Assembly: GCA_963971425.1 (NCBI GenBank)
Contig: OZ020524.1
Coordinates: 14,201,845-14,265,844, forward strand
DNA: 64,000 bases
Reading direction: 5' to 3'
Source of the DNA: Bryoerythrophyllum caledonicum
Taxonomy: Eukaryota > Streptophyta > Bryopsida > Pottiales > Pottiaceae
Under the pieces are notes generated by a model. The model was not told the DNA's origin. It saw only the letters and a program-made list of their open reading frames with translations, and did not search any database. Of the stretch, positions 37,533 through 49,158 are shown in pieces. The first letter of the stretch is position 1, and each line of letters opens with the position of its first letter. A program made the position numbers and the translations under genes.

Positions 37533-38692
37533 TTATCAAATCATGTACCTCAATCTGCTGGCTTCCTCCATTCGTGTAGAAACAGTAGCCATGGCAAACC
37601 GCCGTTTCTGCTCCAATGCAGTCAATGCCTGTCACAACCAAAAGATTACTGTTACCATTACCGTTATTCTAAGAAAAAAGGGGTAAACTCGGAACTGGTT
37701 CAGAATTGGGCACCTCAAATGTTTGCACCAACTCTCTCTCATCTTTCAGTGATTCTCTTGCGTTGGCAGCAAGTGTGGATATAGACATCATGCCTTGCAC
37801 ATCCTGAAAGAAACTGATCAGATGCAGATTCATACAAATAAGCGAGGCAAAAATCCCTCTTTTCTCAAATTTAAATGAGGAAAAAGGCAGGTAACATTCA
37901 TGGTACAACATGACCACTCGTTCTTCATTCTCCAAGGCCGCTAAAACTAGTTCTAACCTGAGTTTAGAGACCACCAAGCTATTGAAGCTATTAAGAGTAA
38001 GGGACGAGTAGTTTATTGACCAGAAGAGGAGGTATCTTATTGAAACTTTAAGTGACTTTACAAATACCACAAGAAAATATGATAGCACAACATACTGTGA
38101 AGGTTTTATTGAGGTTGTTGCGAGCATGGCTGAGAAGATTAATCTGGTCGTGATTCTCAATCAGGGTTCTACATTCATCGCACAAGCTGCAAAAACGAAG
38201 GAAAATTAAGAGAAGAAATGCACATCTGCTCAAAAATCAACAAATTTGTGGAACCTAACTTGTCAATGAGAAGAAAATTCTCGCGCAACTGCTTCACCGT
38301 GGCCTTCGCTTGGCTTACAGCTTCTATTCCTGCTTTTGTTTGCTCCACCTGCACAGCTCAAAGTACGTAATCAAAGCGAAAATGATAGCTTAATATCAGA
38401 ATTAGGTCATACTCTTAGGTTTTAGGACTTATGCACCTGATTCATGACACTTGCAGCGAGCAGGGCGTCGTTTCTCTGATCCAAACAATCATATGCAGTT
38501 TGTCAATTGCAGATAAAATACATGCAATGTAATGTTAATAGTGTTTACCTGGAGGCGTGAAGCGTAGTCTTCTCGGATTCTTTTGACGGAGGCAAGAGAG
38601 TCTGGGAGAGGCAAGAGCTTGGCCACTTTCTGCACGGCTGCCTCCTTGGCTTGAATCTCCCAAGCAGACTCGTCAGGTTGCATTCCTGCCAT
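32392..38692 (-). CDS. SEC6: Exocyst complex component SEC6
   Basis: SEC6 is a subunit of the octameric exocyst, which tethers secretory vesicles to the plasma membrane and in plants also acts at the cell plate. About 25 short exons on the minus strand give a protein of roughly 750 residues that follows plant SEC6 throughout: [20 protein letters not shown] near the start (38,692), [128 protein letters not shown] and a C-terminus ending at the TAA at 32,392-32,394. The first five exons join in phase (38,549-38,692; 38,437-38,475; 38,260-38,348; 38,096-38,186; 37,714-37,803). No break was seen. Introns carry several MITE copies and an ATT microsatellite. Confidence 0.93.
33190..33610. repeat. 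Degenerate intron-MITE copy in SEC6
   Basis: Shares words with the better copies downstream (ATGGTACAACATGACC, GGCAGCTAAAAC, TCATCAAGC) but has lost clear ends. Same family as 35,636-35,871. Confidence 0.4.
34326..34500. repeat. Intron-MITE copy in SEC6, partial
   Basis: Left terminus GTCACCCAAAGTTTGAATAA is clear, as are internal words for the family; the right end is not recognisable. Confidence 0.55.
35200..35408. repeat. Intron MITE, copy A
   Basis: About 208 bases in a SEC6 intron, bounded by AGTCACCCGGAGTTTAAATA and its inverted partner TTATTGAAACTTTGGGTAACTT. Noncoding, with a conserved middle shared with copies at 35,636 and 37,850. MITE of undetermined superfamily. Confidence 0.75.
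35634..35873. repeat. Intron MITE, copy B
   Basis: Ends CTAAAGTCACCC and GGTGACTTTAG are perfect inverted repeats over ten bases; the centre matches copy A. Located in the next SEC6 intron. Confidence 0.75.
37475..37540. repeat. (ATT)n microsatellite
   Basis: About 19 consecutive ATT units with one substitution, in a SEC6 intron. Confidence 0.95.
37850..38058. repeat. Intron MITE, copy C
   Basis: Same family: right terminus ATCTTATTGAAACTTTAAGTGACTTTA is clear, left terminus eroded. Lies in the SEC6 intron between exons 4 and 5. Confidence 0.65.
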
Positions 38693-39425
38693 GCTCACCT
38701 ACAATTGCAAGTGCACTCACACCATAACAAATGCATCTTCAAGTGTACTCATACCATAACAGCTTCCTCTTCGAATGCATTCACCATAACAGATGTCCTT
38801 CCTGCGCAACAACCATACAGAACACGATTTCCCTTGTAGCAAATAAAACTATGTGAGTCAGTCCTAAAAATCTTAAAACCCTAAACGCCCAGCTTTGGGT
38901 GGTAGGAAAATACCGTTGACATAATGCAGGACCTTCAAACCATGAGAGTAGCACAACAGGAAGAATGCCATCATTCATAACACACAGAAGAAGGCAAACA
39001 CAGAATGCAATTGCAAGTGGTTTTGAATCATTTCTCCAGGGACGTGTCAAAGAAACACACCCTGGTCTGTCAATTTAACAGAAGAATGGGGGTTGAATCA
39101 CTGTGTCTCGTAGACAGAATGGCTCAACTCCCAATCTTCAAAAAAGAAATAGCCATCCAGCATCATTTCGACTTATGACTTACAAGCTCCTCCAAAGCAG
39201 AGGAGACAAGTCCTGTCAATCTACTGGAAAATAATTTTAAAATGAGTACAAAATGCCCTAACAATGGCACCGAGTAAAAGTGTGAAGACCTCAGCCTCTG
39301 AATGTGAAGATGGATGATTCTTCCAACATGAGGAGTCAAACCACAAGAGAAACAATAGATCTAAAACCTATGAAAATGTGAAGACTCCAACCTCAAAGAT
39401 ATGAAGACTTCAACCTCTGATTCTG

Positions 39426-40049
39426 CTATCTTTCACGAGAGGCTTCCTCTGCAACACGACCGAGAGAGCGGCGACCAACGCCAGGAGAGGGAGAGATGTA
39501 CTTGATGGCTCGGTTGCCAGCCGCAGGAGTGACAGGCGCCACCATGGAGTTGCCGGGGTACAGATCGCCGAGGTGCACGTTGGAGTCTTCAGCGGACTGC
39601 ATGATCTTCTTGTACGAGTCCATGATGCCAGTCAGGAAGCCCTTGATGCCAAACTTCTTCTTTGTCTTCTTCAGCTGGGATTCCTCTTCTTTTGGTTGCG
39701 GGTCGTCGTTTTCCAGGTCGAAGTGCTTTTTCGAGGGTCTCCTGCTCCAGCTGAAGCTCGATCTGCGCGTGACTGAGGGCCTGGTGACGCGCTCGTCCTC
39801 TTCTTCTGGTTGAGGTTGCGGGTCGTTTTCCAGGTCGAAGTGCTTTTTCCAGGGTCTTCTGCTCCAGCTGAAGCTGGATCTGCGCGTTACTGAGGGCTTG
39901 GTGACGCGCTCGTACCCGAAAGCTGCAGAGGGCACATCGGTGGTGTGAAGCTCGTTGATGCTGTAGAGGTCCTTGGTCGGGTTGATGCGTCCGTAGCTCC
40001 CGTCCATTGAGCTTGAGCGCATACCTGCAAATCCTTTCCCTTTCGCCAT
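39426..40049 (-). CDS. Uncharacterised basic protein with two tandem 39-residue repeats
   Basis: A single open frame of 207 residues, GC-rich like a real exon, starting MAKGKGFAGMRSSSMDG. I do not recognise the family. The middle holds two nearly identical modules of about 39 residues, each ERVT(K/R)PSVTRRSSFSWSRR followed by P(W/S)KKHFDLEND and an acidic tail. The duplication is also visible in the DNA at about 39,690-39,905. Next come a lysine-rich stretch (LKKTKKKFGIKGFLTGIMDS) and a C-terminal SPSPGVGRRSLGR. RRSSFSW looks like a basophilic-kinase or 14-3-3 type site (inference). It lies about 730 bases upstream of SEC6 on the same strand; whether separate or part of a longer 5' gene is not decided. 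Confidence 0.6.
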   Translation of the reverse strand: MAKGKGFAGMRSSSMDGSYGRINPTKDLYSINELHTTDVPSAAFGYERVTKPSVTRRSSFSWSRRPWKKHFDLENDPQPQPEEEDERVTRPSVTRRSSFSWSRRPSKKHFDLENDDPQPKEEESQLKKTKKKFGIKGFLTGIMDSYKKIMQSAEDSNVHLGDLYPGNSMVAPVTPAAGNRAIKYISPSPGVGRRSLGRVAEEASRER

Positions 40050-40059
40050 GGTGGCAAGG

Positions 40060-41090
40060 TAAGGTGAGAGGAGAGAAGGATTTGGGGGGGTTTTGTTACC
40101 GGGAACTCGAGGACGCCATCTTCACTGCAGGGTCACCTGCTCGGAATTGATTCCCTCCGCACCATCGGTCACTGCTCCATCGTGCAAATACTCTGCAAAA
40201 AAAACGAGAAACGTCCTAGAATTAGAATAAACTCTCCACATCGATCCTGCGACCAAACTCAACGAAGAATCTCCAGAACCCTCCGAAGCTGCGACGAGCA
40301 TCCACTTCTCTTACATCACTCAACACCACAAGATGAGGAACCAAGCACACCAGGCTCTTTCAACCTCGTAATCCTGCAACCAATTCCTGCAACGAAGAAT
40401 CTCGAACCTACGAAACCCTCCAGAGCACCCTCTTCATTCACCAACCAATCTCAAACTGCGAACTTTCCTGCACTCACAATATTACAACCAAACCTACAAA
40501 GACCTCCGAAGATCATCCTCTTCTCAACCAGCCGCAAAAAATGAAAACCGGACACACCAATGTGCCTCCAACATCACCTTCCTGCCTCTAATCCAAAACC
40601 TCCAACATCTCCTAAACCGAAACTCCAGGCCAAAAGAATCGGATCAGAAGAGAGGTTCACACCTGTGAAGAGGTTCGAGTGCTCATGTGACACCCGAAGA
40701 GTGAACACAGGCTCAACTAGAACAGTTTGAACACTGAGGAAGAAGCCAAAAAGCATACAACTCACAGACAGTGAGGCCAGCATCGGCGTCTTGTGGCAAA
40801 GTCATAGCTAATTTTAAAACATTTATTTCTCCTCAAATTCCGCGCCGTCAGGTGCGGCCAGGATTTCTCCACACGCGATAAATTTGGCATTTAGTAACAA
40901 TAATGGAAGGCTAACAATGATTGGTAAGGAGTTGCTGACTTGATTTAATTGCAGCTTAACTGCTTCAGTTGTTGTCTTGATGAAAATTACACGCTCTTGT
41001 TGTGGTAGTTGAATGCCGGCCGAGTTAACCCACGTCTGCAGCCTTTATTGGCAACCGATAGCTTCTGTACAACTGTAGGAACAAAGCAAG
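40060..41090. other. Intergenic, no gene seen
   Basis: Probably the promoter and leader of the 207-residue protein (minus strand) up to about 40,800, then the 3' flank of PDIL5-2. Open frames here lack family features. Confidence 0.4.
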
Positions 41091-41095
41091 GATCA

Positions 41096-43996
41096 TCAAT
41101 CTTGCTTCACATCGCCTCCTGGAGGTGGGAATCTGCTCTCAGCCCATCTACCTGTGCTAGGACCCTCGTAGTACTCTTCCTTGTCCTCTCGGAAGGCGCT
41201 GTAATCTAGACCTCTCAGCAACATGACTAGAACTCCTATAATCAAGAGAAGATATGCTGCAGCTAAAGGAAGATTTGCAGTGGCTCGTTCGTATAGCGAG
41301 GCAGCACGCATCTTCTGTCGCTTCAGCGTGTTGTCCTTGAATCCGTGCAGCAGCTTCGAAAGCTCTGACTCCACCGAATCGCCAACAAACGAATCCGTGT
41401 TGTTGCTCTGTGTGCACAAGGTTTTTCTTAGAAAAAATAATCGAATATATCTTCCACCAATCCTATGTCAGACTATTCCACCAACAAATCCTCTGATCAC
41501 TCGCCAGGGTTCCAACATATGATACAGAGGTCAACTCCATTTAACTGATGAGACAGGCATAAGAAAGTAAACAGTGCTTTTCAACGTTTTACACCAAAGA
41601 AATGAGGCAGATCAGCTTGGTGGTCTCTAAGCTCAAGTCAAAGTAGTTTTAGCTGTCATTGAGAGTGAAGAATGAGTTTGCCAACCATGAATATCACCCA
41701 CCTTTCTCTTCCTTTGTGCTGATTTTAGATTAATGGAGAGCCATTTAAACATGATATTTTATGAGAAAAGAGGGGGTTATCTTATTGAAACTTCGGGTGA
41801 CTTCACAAATGACTCTATCATGAGAGCTCACCATGACAAAAGTGTCGCCATCCCAGACGAATACGGTGGGAAGCTTGGTATCTGTCTTGATGTAGAAAGG
41901 ACGCAAGAAGTCCGGCCACTGAGAGGCAACCACATACGTGAACACGAACTTGCGATGTGCAGGAGCCGCCATCTTCAGCTTCTTGATGAACGATTTGTCT
42001 TCGGGAGTGTCATCAGAGTCCAGAACAGCCACCACCACCGGACGTCCGTCCTCCTTCACAGGCCTCAGAGTCTCCCCACTGATGGGAGTCACAAGTGGAA
42101 GCAGGTTCTGTGCAACAAAGTCCGCTACATCTTCAGCTGTAACAACCACACAAGTCAAGATCAAAAAGCTAGCTCCACCGATCTCCCAAAAGCATGAAAC
42201 AACTAAAAGAAGCTAGCATACAACGACGACATTTCTTATTCTCCTAAGTGTGGGTGTCTCAGAGTTTTACATGAAGCTGTACATGTTTGTGACGTTTTTT
42301 TTTTATACCAACTATTTTGTGGAGGTACCTCAACATGAATACTATCAATACCATGTCTTGTGGTAAGAAAAATCCTTCACAATAAACAGTTATAGCTTCG
42401 TGTACAAATGTTCAGGCACCCACGCTAGCATTCAAAGGCTTCGCATCCAACAACTAGCAAGGGTTAGCATCTATCAACTAGCAAGAATTAGCACCCATCA
42501 CCTAGCAAGGATGAGCATCCTGCAAGGATTAGCATCAACTAGCAAGGATTACTAGCAAGGACTAATGCTAATCCTTGCTAGTTGCTTGCTAGCAAAAGGA
42601 ATAACGTCCAACAACTAGCAAAAGGAATAGCATCCAAAACTGCCATACAACAAGCAGCAAAGGTATAGCCCATCCTAACCTTCAAAAGGACCATAGAAAG
42701 TTGCTCTCTCGCCAAACTCCCCGCGCACCACCACAATCGCAGGGCCCTTATCAAAGTCGAAGTCCTCCATGACGTTGTCGGAGAACATCTCCATGACCGC
42801 GAACCATGCCTTGGTACGGTACTTCTTGGCCAGATCCTCTAAGTCGGTGGCTTTGAGGCCGAACCCGACGAAGAGAGGGATCTCGGACCCGATAGATCTC
42901 ACGAAGCTCCGCAAGCTTGCCTCGGAGTCGAACTGCTCGATGGAAGGAGCTGACAAACGCCTCAAGTAGGACACGATGCCGTCTGCCTTTCGTGGCCCCG
43001 CGTAATCTGTCGGGAAGCCGTTGATGAAAAACTTCAGCGTCGGGTACGCACTGCACACAAAACAAGAGTTTGTCACAAAGAATGCCACATCAAAAACTCA
43101 TCATTGTCATGGAAACTGATCATGGAAAAAGAGCATGAACAACGAGAATTGAAACTGATTATGATCATGGAAACCGATCATCAAGTAGTGGTCACAATTG
43201 AGAAAAAAATTCAGTCCATTTCCATCATGGAAACTGGTCATGAACACTACCTTATCTTGTATTTTGAGGCGATGCTTGAGTGCTTCTCAGCGTCGATTTT
43301 GGCCAACACGATTGGCCTTGAGTCCTGGGCAAGTATGGGAGCTGCAATGTCCAGCTGCAAACACAATTACAAATTAGAAACCAAACACTTTTAAACCTAA
43401 TGAAACATGAGCTAGCTCAAATATCTTACTAACCTGACAATCTCCAGAGAATTAGTTCAACAACTAAAGAGGAGGATTGTGTGCAAGAGGTGAGGATTCA
43501 ATCAAGCGAAAGAAAGACAAGGACATGAACTATTCAGACGTCAAACCCTAGAACGAGACAAAAAAGATGAGCTACTAGCTCAAAATCTCACCATCTCCAG
43601 AAAACAGGAGATTCTGTTTCTAGACATAAAGAATGTGCAAAGAGATGGACTTACATACAGCAAACTCTAGGACGAGACATACATACACCAAACCCTAGAA
43701 CGAGACACAAACCGTGGGCTACCTCACCATCTCCAGAGACAAGGATTGTGTGCACGCACCTGAGGCGCGAGACGCTTGCAGTGGCCGCACCAGGGAGCGT
43801 AGAAGTCCACCAGGATGTGATCGTGCTTGGAAACAGCAGCGTCGAAGCTGGCGTCCGTGAGCTCCACGACACGCCCATAGAATCCGCTCGCTACAACTTC
43901 CTCTCCAAGCACCACGCCGAGTGGTGAATTTGCCACCGCAACTACTACGAACACCCAAAAACAGAAAACCCTCGACAACGCCATCGCGACTCCCAT
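41096..43996 (-). CDS. PDIL5-2: Protein disulfide isomerase-like PDIL5-2
   Basis: A thiol-disulfide oxidoreductase of the ER membrane that assists disulfide formation in secretory proteins. Five exons join in phase to 442 residues: 43,996-43,760, 43,354-43,251, 43,050-42,680, 42,136-41,832 and 41,407-41,096, close to the usual length for the family. A signal peptide ([18 protein letters not shown]) leads into one thioredoxin domain with active site [25 protein letters not shown] then marks the cis-Pro region. Redox-inactive thioredoxin-like domains follow ([27 protein letters not shown]). A transmembrane helix near the C-terminus ([19 protein letters not shown]) is followed by a short cytosolic tail ending GGDVKQD. 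The single CGHC plus C-terminal anchor is diagnostic of this subfamily. No break seen. Introns hold a MITE copy and a minisatellite. Confidence 0.93.
41600..41804. repeat. Intron MITE copy in PDIL5-2
   Basis: Right end TTATCTTATTGAAACTTCGG and GTGACTTCACAAA matches the SEC6 intron family; the left end is eroded. It sits in the last PDIL5-2 intron. Confidence 0.65.
42420..42665. repeat. Minisatellite based on CAACTAGCAAGGATTAGCATC
   Basis: Roughly ten imperfect units of 15-21 bases (CAACTAGCAAGGATTAGCAT and variants), one block inverted (GCTAATCCTTGCTAG), in a PDIL5-2 intron. Confidence 0.8.
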
Positions 43997-44328
43997 TTAA
44001 AAATCGAGCTCCAGAATCAAAACCCTCGAAGGCAATGACAAAACCACAATTCCACCCGAAAACACGGGCATAGGCTTTAGGCGCAAATATCTTTTCAAAT
44101 TCCTCGAAATATCATATCAACGGCTACTTTGTTGAGACTGATAATCTGTGATCTGTGAAGATGGGGTGTTGAGAGGAATGTGTGTTAGGATGGTGAAAGA
44201 TTGTGAAGGTTTTGTGATGGATAGGTTGATGGACGGCGAATGTGCGGCGCCCATGGCGCAGGTATTTGCAGTGTTCTTCTTCTTCTCGTAGGTGTTATTT
44301 GTGCCAGGAATCGGTTGGTGATTTGGAG

Positions 44329-47200
44329 ATGTCGTTGGTGTTTGGGCTTAGCTTCAAGGGTTTCGTGCTTTACCAATTGGGTCTGCGTTGTTTGTGCAAG
44401 TTTGTGGAGGGAGGATGTGGTTTTGTTTTCGGTGGGATTTTTGTTACAGGCATTCTGGGTCATGTGTGCTGGGTGATTGTGTTGCAGAGAGACGTAGAGA
44501 GAGAGGAGGATGTGGAGTTTGAGGAGAAAAAGGTGTGGCAGGTGCAGAAGGAGGAGCTGGAGAAAGAGCTCTACGATGTGAGTGCCGATACCTTCTTGCA
44601 GATTGTTTTGCAAGGTTTGTTTGTCTATTGTGTGATCGGTTGCCGTCTCAGCATCCGTGATCAGGGTTGTTGGAACATCAATCTACAAGGAACTTGCACC
44701 TTCTCAGCGCATCTCTTCACTTTCCTAGCATGTCATCAGCGCGATTTTTCATTTCTCACAGGTTGGTTTACATATCATGGTTATATGGTTGCCAAGTGTT
44801 CATGTGGCTGTGCAGTGCACTAAAGATCACAAGATGAGCATCCTCCGAAGCGCATATGAGATGTCGAAGCTGCAAGTGTCGTTTGTTTATGTGAAGCGAC
44901 AGGAATCTCTCGCCAAAGAAAGACTTGGTGAGTAACAGATCAGATCGCCATATGTACTTTCTGAACAATTTCGGGTCAACCCGGTCAATCCACTATCTTC
45001 TTTGGATGTGCAGAGGATGCGCTTGGTGTTGTGCACAAGCTGCAAGCGAAGGTAGAGAGGTTAAACGTGCAGCTTCGCCAGAGCGAGAACGAAAACAAGA
45101 GATTAAACGCCGCCTTGTCTGAGCCAACCTTGGAGCTTCAGAAAAAGACTGTGGAGACATGGACGCAAGAGACTGCTCCGTTGATAGCCCAGCATGAGAT
45201 GGAAGTCCAGCAGCTGCAGAAGATTGAGCGCAACATGGCGGTGGCAGGTCATGTGACTGACCAGAATGTTCTTGGGAAGTGGACTCTAGAGAGCGAGGTG
45301 CAGGAACTCAAACAGAAGCTGGAAACGCTTGAATCGGAGAGCAGGAAACGGATTGAGGCAGTGAATCAAGAGAAGGAGGAGCTTGTGGTGCGCCTCGAGG
45401 CAGCGACGAAAGAGCTTCTGGAATGCAAGAGCAAGATTGCAGAGACTGAGTTGCATGATGCGGAGCTGGGGAGGTACGCACAGGTGCTGAATGTGGAGAA
45501 GATCACGTTGATGGGGCAGCTCGAGCTCTTGAGAGCGGAATTTGGTACTCAAAAAGAAGCTGCAAGAATAGCGCAAATTGAAGCCAACAAGGTATGTGTC
45601 TCTTTGTAGAGGAAACATGTAGGTGGAAGTTGTTAGGTCCAGACTGATGTTGGATGCTGTAACTTGCAGGTGATGGAAGCTGAGCGAGAGCGTGCCAAGG
45701 CGATGAAGCTTGTGGAGGAGAAAGAAGAGGAGATAGAGTATTTTATGAAGCAGCTTGAGAGTTTGCGGGAGAAGAATAGCATGCTGCGGACTCAGCTTGA
45801 TATGGAGCAACAGTGCAAAGAAGCAGAAGTGAGTTCTTGTTCCCCTTAATGTTGAATAAGATTGCAAGAATGTGTCCTTGACATGAATTCTGTCTCTTTT
45901 GCAGATGGCGGCGGTGCCAAAATTAACGCACGAACTAAGTAAGAATCTGCTCAGTCGAAATCTCAATACGTCTATGGAGCTGGTGGCTAGCAACAGTGTC
46001 CAAAATCCTCAGAAGATGCCTTTCGATCCGCTTTTGTTGGAAGTAAGTAGTTAATTTTCCCCCAAGTAGATATCGTAACAAATTATTTTTAATATTTGGC
46101 TCGCTCCTGTTTACACACCCTGTGTTAGTGATTAATATCAAATGATTTGATGCAGGTCCCGGAAGTCATTCCAGAAGCAGTGGAAACGAAGAAATCATGT
46201 AATGACAGTTCCAGATGCGAGGTATGTGGGCACTTTTGATTTTTTCATCCTTTAAAGAGGTACTTTTTCTTCTGCTGTGCGCTTGCAAGTATGACCCAAG
46301 TCACGTTTCTTATGAAAAACGTATTTGAACTTTCCACTTGCAACAGAGATCCGGCGAAGGAAAAGGCAAGCCTGCAGCAACTGAGGTTCTGAATGAGATT
46401 CCAAACCCTGAGCCAAATGCAGAACTACAACAACCGCCCTCAAATCTCCCGGTGAAAAGAAGCTCCAGGTTGAGGAATCGAGTGAACACGCAACATTCGA
46501 CGGTAATTACCGAGTCCTACAACTTTTGTAGCAGTATGGTTCACTTCATACCTCGCTGACTCTCATCCAGTTCAAACCTTCTCGTTTTCACCGACATTAT
46601 CTGATCTGTGATACAGGACTCTGCCTCTGCGACAACTGGTGTCCGGAAACCACCAGTCGTTGACCTGGACGAGGAAGAAAACGATGAGAATGACGGCGTC
46701 ATTGAGGATGTCACACAGACCTATCGGAAGAGCGTTTCGAGACTGGTAGAACGGCAACCCTCTCTCATGAAATTTCAACGTAATAGATTCATATTCTACA
46801 CTGAAATGAAGTATCGTCTATAGACAAGTAGACGTGACATTTTTCAAGTCACTGCTTACTAATTAGCACAAGTCTCCAGGTTTGTAAACCACACCGTTTC
46901 TGACTTGAAATTGGGACGATATATTTGACTCAGGTTTGTATAGACACTGTTTCTGACTTGTAATTGGGAATCTTTTTGCAGAAGAGGCCTCAGGCACTTA
47001 TCCCTACAGAAACCGACACCACCAAGAAGAAAGGGCGGAAGAAATATTTGAACCCCAGGAGCACGGATGGCGAGCTTGGGCTGGCTCATCTTCTTGTGGG
47101 ACGTGAGAAGAACCTCTCAAATGAAGAGCTTCGGCGTACTCCGTTGAGGTCATCAAATGTCCAGAGTACTCCCAGAACTAGCTCTAGATTACCAAGATGA
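44329..47200 (+). CDS. Uncharacterised membrane and coiled-coil protein, 601 residues
   Basis: Nine exons join in phase: 44,329-44,577, 44,816-44,927, 45,014-45,591, 45,670-45,828, 45,905-46,042, 46,156-46,221, 46,347-46,502, 46,617-46,745 and 46,982-47,200. The N-terminus (MSLVFGLSFKGFVLYQLGL) has one hydrophobic segment followed by a second (GFVFGGIFVTGILGHVCWVIVL), a likely membrane hairpin. About 250 residues of heptad-rich coiled coil follow (residues ~85-350: KLQAKVERLNVQLRQSENEN, ELKQKLETLESESRKRIEAV). The tail is low-complexity, with basic patches (SSRLRNR, KKKGRKKYL) and an acidic block (DLDEEENDENDG), suggesting DNA, chromatin or cytoskeleton contact. I do not recognise the family; the layout recalls nuclear-envelope or ER-shaping coiled-coil proteins. 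It diverges from PDIL5-2 with about 330 bases between starts. Confidence 0.75.
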
Positions 47201-47469
47201 CAACGTCCTGAACTTGAACACACTGTACAGTCATAGAACAATATTGTTCCAACAAGTGATGAGCGGTAAAAGATGTCAGTGACTCAATGACATTCTCTCC
47301 TCTTGAGATCTGTAGTTATCTTCTTTAGGAAATGGTATGGTACATCACTTGTTCTGAATCTGAGTCAGTTTTTAGAAAACCATCCCAAAAACTTTCACAA
47401 CATTCTGTGCAGTTACCGACACTGCAATGACCTTTGGTGTACTCTCGTCCCTTGATGATTAAAGTCCCG

Positions 47470-48460
47470 AGGTGGGCTTTTGCAAATCTTGAGCACGTAC
47501 AATTCTTTAAATTTTGTTCAAAGATGGAAGAAGAGAAGAGGTACATAAAATTATATTTTTTACACTCATTGGACCTATGGAAAAAAAAATTATGCCATTT
47601 CAAGGAAAATCTTCTCAAGAGTGGGCCACTCCAAAAACTTTTGCAAGGACACTCTTTAAAATGTGAAATTTTCAAAACAAGCAAGTAACATTATTTCCTT
47701 TTATATTGCCAACAAGAGGTTTCTTGAGTTTAGTGGATAATAGCATTTTAACCCAAGTCAAACATTTTCAACATTGTCACACATTGTTGGGCAAGGTTTC
47801 AAAAAATAACTCATTTTCCACACAAACTGTAGAGATCTCCATATTTTTTTACTGTTTTATTTCCTTCCACAACAATATGTGGCGCAAACCTTCTTATCAA
47901 CCATTTGGATTGTCATTCTAAAACATATTAAGCTCAAAAAAAAAAAAAAAGTGAATTGGCAAGTTTTGAACCTCCAATCCTTGCATAATTGATTTGAATA
48001 TGCTACACCCCTTTTCTACTTCTAAAAATTGGTGTGCAAGGGACTAATATCATGCTCAACATAATGGTAATGAATTTAATAGACCTTGTGTAGTGCAAAC
48101 ATTTGACACCAAGCGAGGTCAAAGAATGTTGATCCACTCAACACAAGGAAGAAAATAAACCATTTTCTCTACAAACATCACTATAATTTGCCCATAATTA
48201 GACTCTTGTGCACTTTCCCACCACATTTGTTGGAAGCGCAGGGATCCAACGAACTTAAGTTAGGTTGCAGATCAAATAGTGATGAAGTATTGGTCCACCA
48301 ATTTGCAAATTACTCCAAAAGTGACCACCTATGGGTCTCTCGTCCTAAAAGAGTTAATCAAGATCCTATAATTACAACTTAAAATAAAGCTTTGTATTCT
48401 TCCGTACTCACCACACTACATCAACAATTTTGAAGTGTATTTAGTGTGAAATTTAGGGGT
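47470..48460 (-). mobile_element. piggyBac-type MITE, copy 4 (degenerate)
   Basis: Reverse-complement homologue of the element at 51,135-52,050. Shared landmarks are GAATATGCTACACCCCTT, ACAACAATATGTGG and a terminus near 48,460 reading AATTTTGAAGTG...AGGGGTTA, where the intact copies have AGGGGTTAA. The left end is eroded. Noncoding. Confidence 0.7.
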
Positions 48461-49150
48461 TAGATGACCGAGAACGTGAGGTTATCTAAGTTGCCGATGA
48501 CAACATCGTAAATGCTAAAAATAGTAACTGAAAAACAACAGGTTTGCTACTAGCATCGACAACCCAAACAGTTTTCGGTTGTCATATAATTTCATGGGAG
48601 TTTCATAACTGAGCATCTGATTTAGGAGATGGATGTTACAAAACAATAACAGTTTCAGCTTTTGAAAGAACTTCACGGCTTGAAAGTTGGTCATTCTGAA
48701 GTCTCCTTCACTTGTTAGTATCCCTTACATGGTCTCTATAAATCAGAAAGCATTGTGGTTGTAGTAATTTACATCCACAATCTTGCTGCATTTGAGGTTG
48801 GCACCCTTTCTATTCCTGTCACATACTTCTGCCATGATTAGAGACAATGGCCTCACAATGCGTCATTTACCGGTCCAATAAGCCACCGAATACTTTCTTT
48901 CAATGTGGGCCTTCAGGCTATCAAACTATTCACAGTGAAGGAATCTGACCAAACTTCTCCTCTAAATTCCACTATTTCTACATATACACGCCTAGACCCA
49001 AACACACCACTCGGGGAACTAAAAACGACTGAATTTTAAAGCCGGACAAACCAACTTAGAAAATCATCTCAAGCGCTTCACCTTGAAACTAGAAGCCTTG
49101 CACCTTTTTATACAATGGCAGGATCTGAGCTTTCATGGTTCGACTTATGC
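48461..49150. other. Intergenic, no gene seen
   Basis: Between the MITE and the DRM1 3' end. AT-rich, no coding or repeat structure recognised; it probably includes the DRM1 3' untranslated region. Confidence 0.4.
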
Positions 49151-49158
49151 TTTGCTTC

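Noticed and set aside
37475-37540. Regular repeat resembling a CRISPR array
   Set aside because: A plain ATT microsatellite with no spacers, in a plant intron.
45286-45993. Minus-strand frame of 235 codons
   Set aside because: Antisense of the coiled-coil exons, where Glu/Lys-rich repeats leave the opposite strand open.
47325-47684. Minus-strand frame of 119 codons
   Set aside because: Overlaps the degenerate TTAA MITE and has no codon bias or family resemblance.
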